From Rubellicoccus peritrichatus (lineage in GTDB: Bacteria; Verrucomicrobiota; Verrucomicrobiia; Opitutales; Cerasicoccaceae), in contig NZ_CP136920.1 in the NCBI RefSeq assembly GCF_033100135.1, forward strand, positions 4,769,001-4,833,000: a stretch of 64,000 bases of DNA. Direction: 5' to 3'. Of this stretch, positions 61,597 to 64,000 are shown piece after piece (positions within the stretch are counted from its first letter, which is position 1; each line of letters opens with the position of its first letter). The notes beneath the pieces are model-generated. The model did not search any database and was not told the origin of the DNA. It was given only the letters and a program-made list of their open reading frames with translations. Made by a program: the position numbers and the translations under genes.

Positions 61597-62721
61597 TTAA
61601 CCTTCAGAAAAAGATTCAACTCCACCCCGTGAGGCCACCTGGCGGACATCCCGGAATTCACCGCTTTCAGAGCTCTCAAAAGCAGCCAGGCAGGTATACA
61701 CACTTTGCAAACCAGACCAGATACTGGAAATAGAGCTGGCTTCGCCTCGGGCTACTTTAATGAAATTTTCTGCCAGAATGCCGTCACCTCCATGGTGGTG
61801 TAAATCAGCGTCGACACTGATAGTGTCGTCAAAAGGATCAAAGTGGTGGTTGACCGTTGCCTCATTTTTAAACCAATCAAATTTTATGGTACCACGGTAG
61901 CCACAGAAGGCAGCTCCACGCGCTGCAGCATTTCGCTTGGCAAAGAAGACTTGCGAATAGACCCCCTGCGCACCATTGGCAAACTCCAGCATGGCGCTGG
62001 ATGAATCTTCGTTCATACCGGATTCAGGCGATCCGATTTTCTCGTAATAAGCACAGTCTGCCTCACGTTCCTGCTCATGAATGGCACTGTCACGGAAAAC
62101 GCGTCCACACGACTTCATGGCTGCCACACGAACGACCGGGCTTCTCATACAGAAGGAAAGGTAATCCAGATCATGTGTGGCCTTTTGCAAAAAGAGCCCA
62201 CCGGTTATTTTACTGTCACGGTACCAGGAATTGAAATAGACATCACCGTAGGGCACATAATTCTGAGCAAGCACATGCTCAGGCGTCCCAATGACTCCCT
62301 GATCAAGCAACTGCTTAACTCGCTGACAAAGCGGCGAAGCACGCAAAGGAAAGCTGACAACAACTTCGCTGTCTGAAGCATCGAATGCTTCTTCCAGCGC
62401 AATCGCCTGCTCCATATTGATCGCGACAGGTTTTTCCAGAAAGACAGGCAGACCAGTAGCAGCAGCGTCAATGGCATATGGAGTGTGAAGATCGCAACGA
62501 GTCCCGATAGCGATCGCATCCGGCTTCACAGCCTCGACCATTTCATCAACGGAGTTAAAGAAGCGGACATCCTTAGCTTCGTTTTCAGGGAGCTCTGAAC
62601 GCACCTTTTCTTCGTTTGGATCAATGACACCAACGACAGTTAGTTCAGCATCAGCCTCGCGCATGCAGTTGTTTACCATGTGCGCCAGACGAGTTCCGAA
62701 TCCTATTACTCCAAGCTTCAT
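61597..62721 (-). CDS. Gfo/Idh/MocA family NAD(P)-dependent oxidoreductase
   Basis: A 374-residue protein with an N-terminal Rossmann fold (MKLGVIGFGTRLAHMVNNCM), the family EKP motif (LPVFLEKPVAINMEQAIAL) and a C-terminal alpha/beta domain (YRDSKITGGLFLQKATHDLD with the catalytic-side Lys/His pair). Members oxidise sugars or, in family GH109, cleave alpha-N-acetylgalactosamine by an NAD-dependent route; which one applies cannot be seen. Two ATGs, 62730 and 62721; MKLGV at 62721 is the usual family start, with GGGGG just before it. First gene of the operon, so placed directly under the operator. Confidence 0.9.
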   Translation of the reverse strand: MKLGVIGFGTRLAHMVNNCMREADAELTVVGVIDPNEEKVRSELPENEAKDVRFFNSVDEMVEAVKPDAIAIGTRCDLHTPYAIDAAATGLPVFLEKPVAINMEQAIALEEAFDASDSEVVVSFPLRASPLCQRVKQLLDQGVIGTPEHVLAQNYVPYGDVYFNSWYRDSKITGGLFLQKATHDLDYLSFCMRSPVVRVAAMKSCGRVFRDSAIHEQEREADCAYYEKIGSPESGMNEDSSSAMLEFANGAQGVYSQVFFAKRNAAARGAAFCGYRGTIKFDWFKNEATVNHHFDPFDDTISVDADLHHHGGDGILAENFIKVARGEASSISSIWSGLQSVYTCLAAFESSESGEFRDVRQVASRGGVESFSEG

Positions 62722-62753
62722 TGCCCCCATTTAGATAGATTGTAAGAGAGTCG

Positions 62754-62790
62754 TCAAGAAAAATGCGTAAACACTTACGCATTTTCTTGA
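62754..62790. promoter_or_regulatory. Palindromic operator between divergent promoters of the amino-sugar locus
   Basis: TGCGTAA-ACAC-TTACGCA (62764-62781) is a perfect 7-bp inverted repeat; flanking A/T runs and TCAAG/CTTGA extend the symmetry to 62754-62790. The core GTAAACACTTAC is close to LacI/CcpA-type sites (GTAAACGNTTAC). -35-like hexamers flank it on each side: TTGACG on the minus strand (62757-62752) and TTGATT on the plus strand (62787-62792), with TATGGT at 62809-62814 as a possible plus-strand -10. One bound repressor could block both promoters. Confidence 0.75.
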
Positions 62791-62884
62791 TTTTATTAAA
62801 TCTGACATTATGGTGGGATAAAAATGAAGGGGCCTGAGCTCCTACAAATCAATTTTTCAACTACAGAAAAACATATTTCATCCG

Positions 62885-64000
62885 ATGAATATAGATAGTT
62901 CCTTGAAACTCGACGCAATCGCCTCGCTCTTTGATACGCGGGCCGATTTCGTTAACGCCCATCCCTATGGCAGTGGCCATATAAACGATACTTTTTGCGC
63001 CTACTATGACCAGGCCGGATTGCGTATTCGGTATATTCACCAGCGGATCAACCACAATGTATTCACCGATCCACCGGCATTGATGACAAACATCAAGCGG
63101 GTAACAGAACACGCTCAGGCTCTACTGTCCGAAGGGAATCATCCCGAAGCATTTCGCCGCACCCTCTCCCTCATCCCCGCCATCAGCGGTGAACCCTATG
63201 CTCAGGATTCCACGGGTAATTACTGGCGCACTTATCCATTCATTGAAAGGGCACGTACCTATGATCAAATTCAATCCACAGACCAGGCTGAAGCTGCCGC
63301 AAAGGCATTCGGCGAATTCCAAAAACATGCAGCCACCCTGCCGGGCGAACGGCTTACGGAAACCATTCCGTCTTTTCACCACACACCCAAACGTTACGAA
63401 CGGCTCCTCGAAGCCATCGCCAACGATAAAGTCAACCGGGCAGGATCGGTAAAAGAAGAAATCCTTTTCGTCGAAAAACGGGTGCAAGACTGTAGTCGCG
63501 TTGTCAAGCTGATGGAATCGGGCGAAATCCCGGAGCGCGTCACACACAACGACACTAAATTGAACAACGTCATGATCGACGATGTCAGTGGTGAAGGTAT
63601 CTGCGTCATTGACCTGGATACCGTGATGCCAGGCAGCGTTCTCTACGATTTTGGCGACATGGTTCGCACGGCAACACCGGCAACCGCAGAGGACGAAGTG
63701 GACACCAGTAAAATCCATATGCAGATGCCAATGTTTGAAGCTCTGCTTCGCGGTTATTTGGATAGCGCCAGAGCTTTCCTCAATGATGCAGAGATTCAGC
63801 ATCTCGCTTTCTCAGGAAAACTTCTCTCTCTCGAATGCGGTATCCGCTTTCTCACTGATCACCTGGAGGGAGACCACTATTTCAAAATCAAACGCAAAAA
63901 TCATAACCTCGATCGCTGCCGCAGTCAGTTTGCGCTCGTGAAATCCATCGAGAGTCAACAAAGTGAAATGGAAACTCTGGTTTCAAAATACATCTACAAT
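62885..64000 (+). CDS. N-acetylhexosamine 1-kinase-like phosphotransferase (NahK-like), 3' end outside the window
   Basis: Frame read from ATG 62885 with no stop up to the right edge: 372 codons, probably almost the whole gene, since B. longum NahK is of similar size. N-terminal AHPYGSGHINDTFCAYY and IHQRINHNVFTDP are nucleotide-binding segments; THNDTKLNNVMIDD (catalytic Asp223, Asn228) and VIDLDTVMPGSVLYDFGDMV are the APH/choline-kinase-like active site and match the NahK pattern closely. Such enzymes phosphorylate GalNAc or GlcNAc at C1. It is divergent from the GH114 operon across the shared operator, which strongly links it to amino-sugar use. Some database entries for this family carry the name mucin desulfatase. 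Confidence 0.88.
   Translation, partial: MNIDSSLKLDAIASLFDTRADFVNAHPYGSGHINDTFCAYYDQAGLRIRYIHQRINHNVFTDPPALMTNIKRVTEHAQALLSEGNHPEAFRRTLSLIPAISGEPYAQDSTGNYWRTYPFIERARTYDQIQSTDQAEAAAKAFGEFQKHAATLPGERLTETIPSFHHTPKRYERLLEAIANDKVNRAGSVKEEILFVEKRVQDCSRVVKLMESGEIPERVTHNDTKLNNVMIDDVSGEGICVIDLDTVMPGSVLYDFGDMVRTATPATAEDEVDTSKIHMQMPMFEALLRGYLDSARAFLNDAEIQHLAFSGKLLSLECGIRFLTDHLEGDHYFKIKRKNHNLDRCRSQFALVKSIESQQSEMETLVSKYIYN

Overview
The window reads as a chromosomal segment of a Gram-negative, heterotrophic, probably aquatic bacterium of the Verrucomicrobiota; class Opitutae (Puniceicoccales-like) is my best guess. I infer this from gene content: PEP-CTERM exported proteins, formylglycine sulfatases, a lone pseudopilin beside a glycoside hydrolase, a GldA/GldF/GldG-like export operon, a SecA with an enlarged middle region, and outer-membrane (LptE, TonB/ExbBD) functions. 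I found no rRNA, tRNA, CRISPR array, phage or intact insertion sequence. Gene density is high, most housekeeping genes look intact, and the unusual content lies mainly between genes.

Layout. 1-3034: start of a TonB-like gene, exbD, exbB and a secreted sulfatase, all on the minus strand. 3330-7700: a sugar kinase, tmk, holB, dgkA (plus) and lipA (minus). 7992-16115: a tightly packed plus-strand operon with an ABC ATPase, ABC-2 permease, GldG-like auxiliary protein, DUF4340 protein and a 937-residue AsmA-like protein. 16142-19317: two paralogous tiny membrane proteins and alaS (minus). 19795-24198: xylA, a CDF metal exporter and a PEP-CTERM protein (plus). 24400-24500: a candidate small RNA with its own promoter. 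24675-27632: fabH, a periplasmic TPR protein and lptE (minus). 27936-30624: a purF-like gene, then a long repeat-rich and structured gap. 30625-33849: an alpha-E/ATP-grasp pair and a small membrane protein. 33910-42103: a second sulfatase, then a minus-strand group with a dispersed and incomplete L-Ara4N (arn) gene set plus a flavin monooxygenase. 42549-55146: secA, rarA, thiD, a methyltransferase, an intradiol dioxygenase group, a CIA30 protein, a phosphatase, mgtE and an acyltransferase. 55153-64000: a six-gene minus-strand operon (oxidoreductase, LacI regulator, PEP-CTERM protein, pseudopilin, GH114-like hydrolase, sodium symporter) divergent from an N-acetylhexosamine kinase-like gene, with a palindromic operator between them.

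How the genes work together. The right-hand locus looks like a regulated system for degrading an amino-sugar polymer outside the cell (GH114), importing the product (SSS symporter) and phosphorylating it (NahK-like kinase), with one LacI-type repressor and one operator serving both directions. The arn-like group has the dehydrogenase/decarboxylase, formyltransferase and deformylase activities as separate genes, interrupted by a TPR protein and a PEP-CTERM-like protein, and the formyltransferase is translationally coupled to a flavin monooxygenase. ArnB, ArnC and ArnT are not in the window.

The most unusual sequence feature is a set of ten intergenic inverted repeats or solo arms of at least four unrelated sequence families (CACAGAG, CACRAAG, AGAAG and GAATTAAC types) that share a 9-nt internal phasing. 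One gap also holds an 11-unit 9-mer tandem array abutting a perfect 27-bp REPIN-like hairpin pair with GTAG ends.
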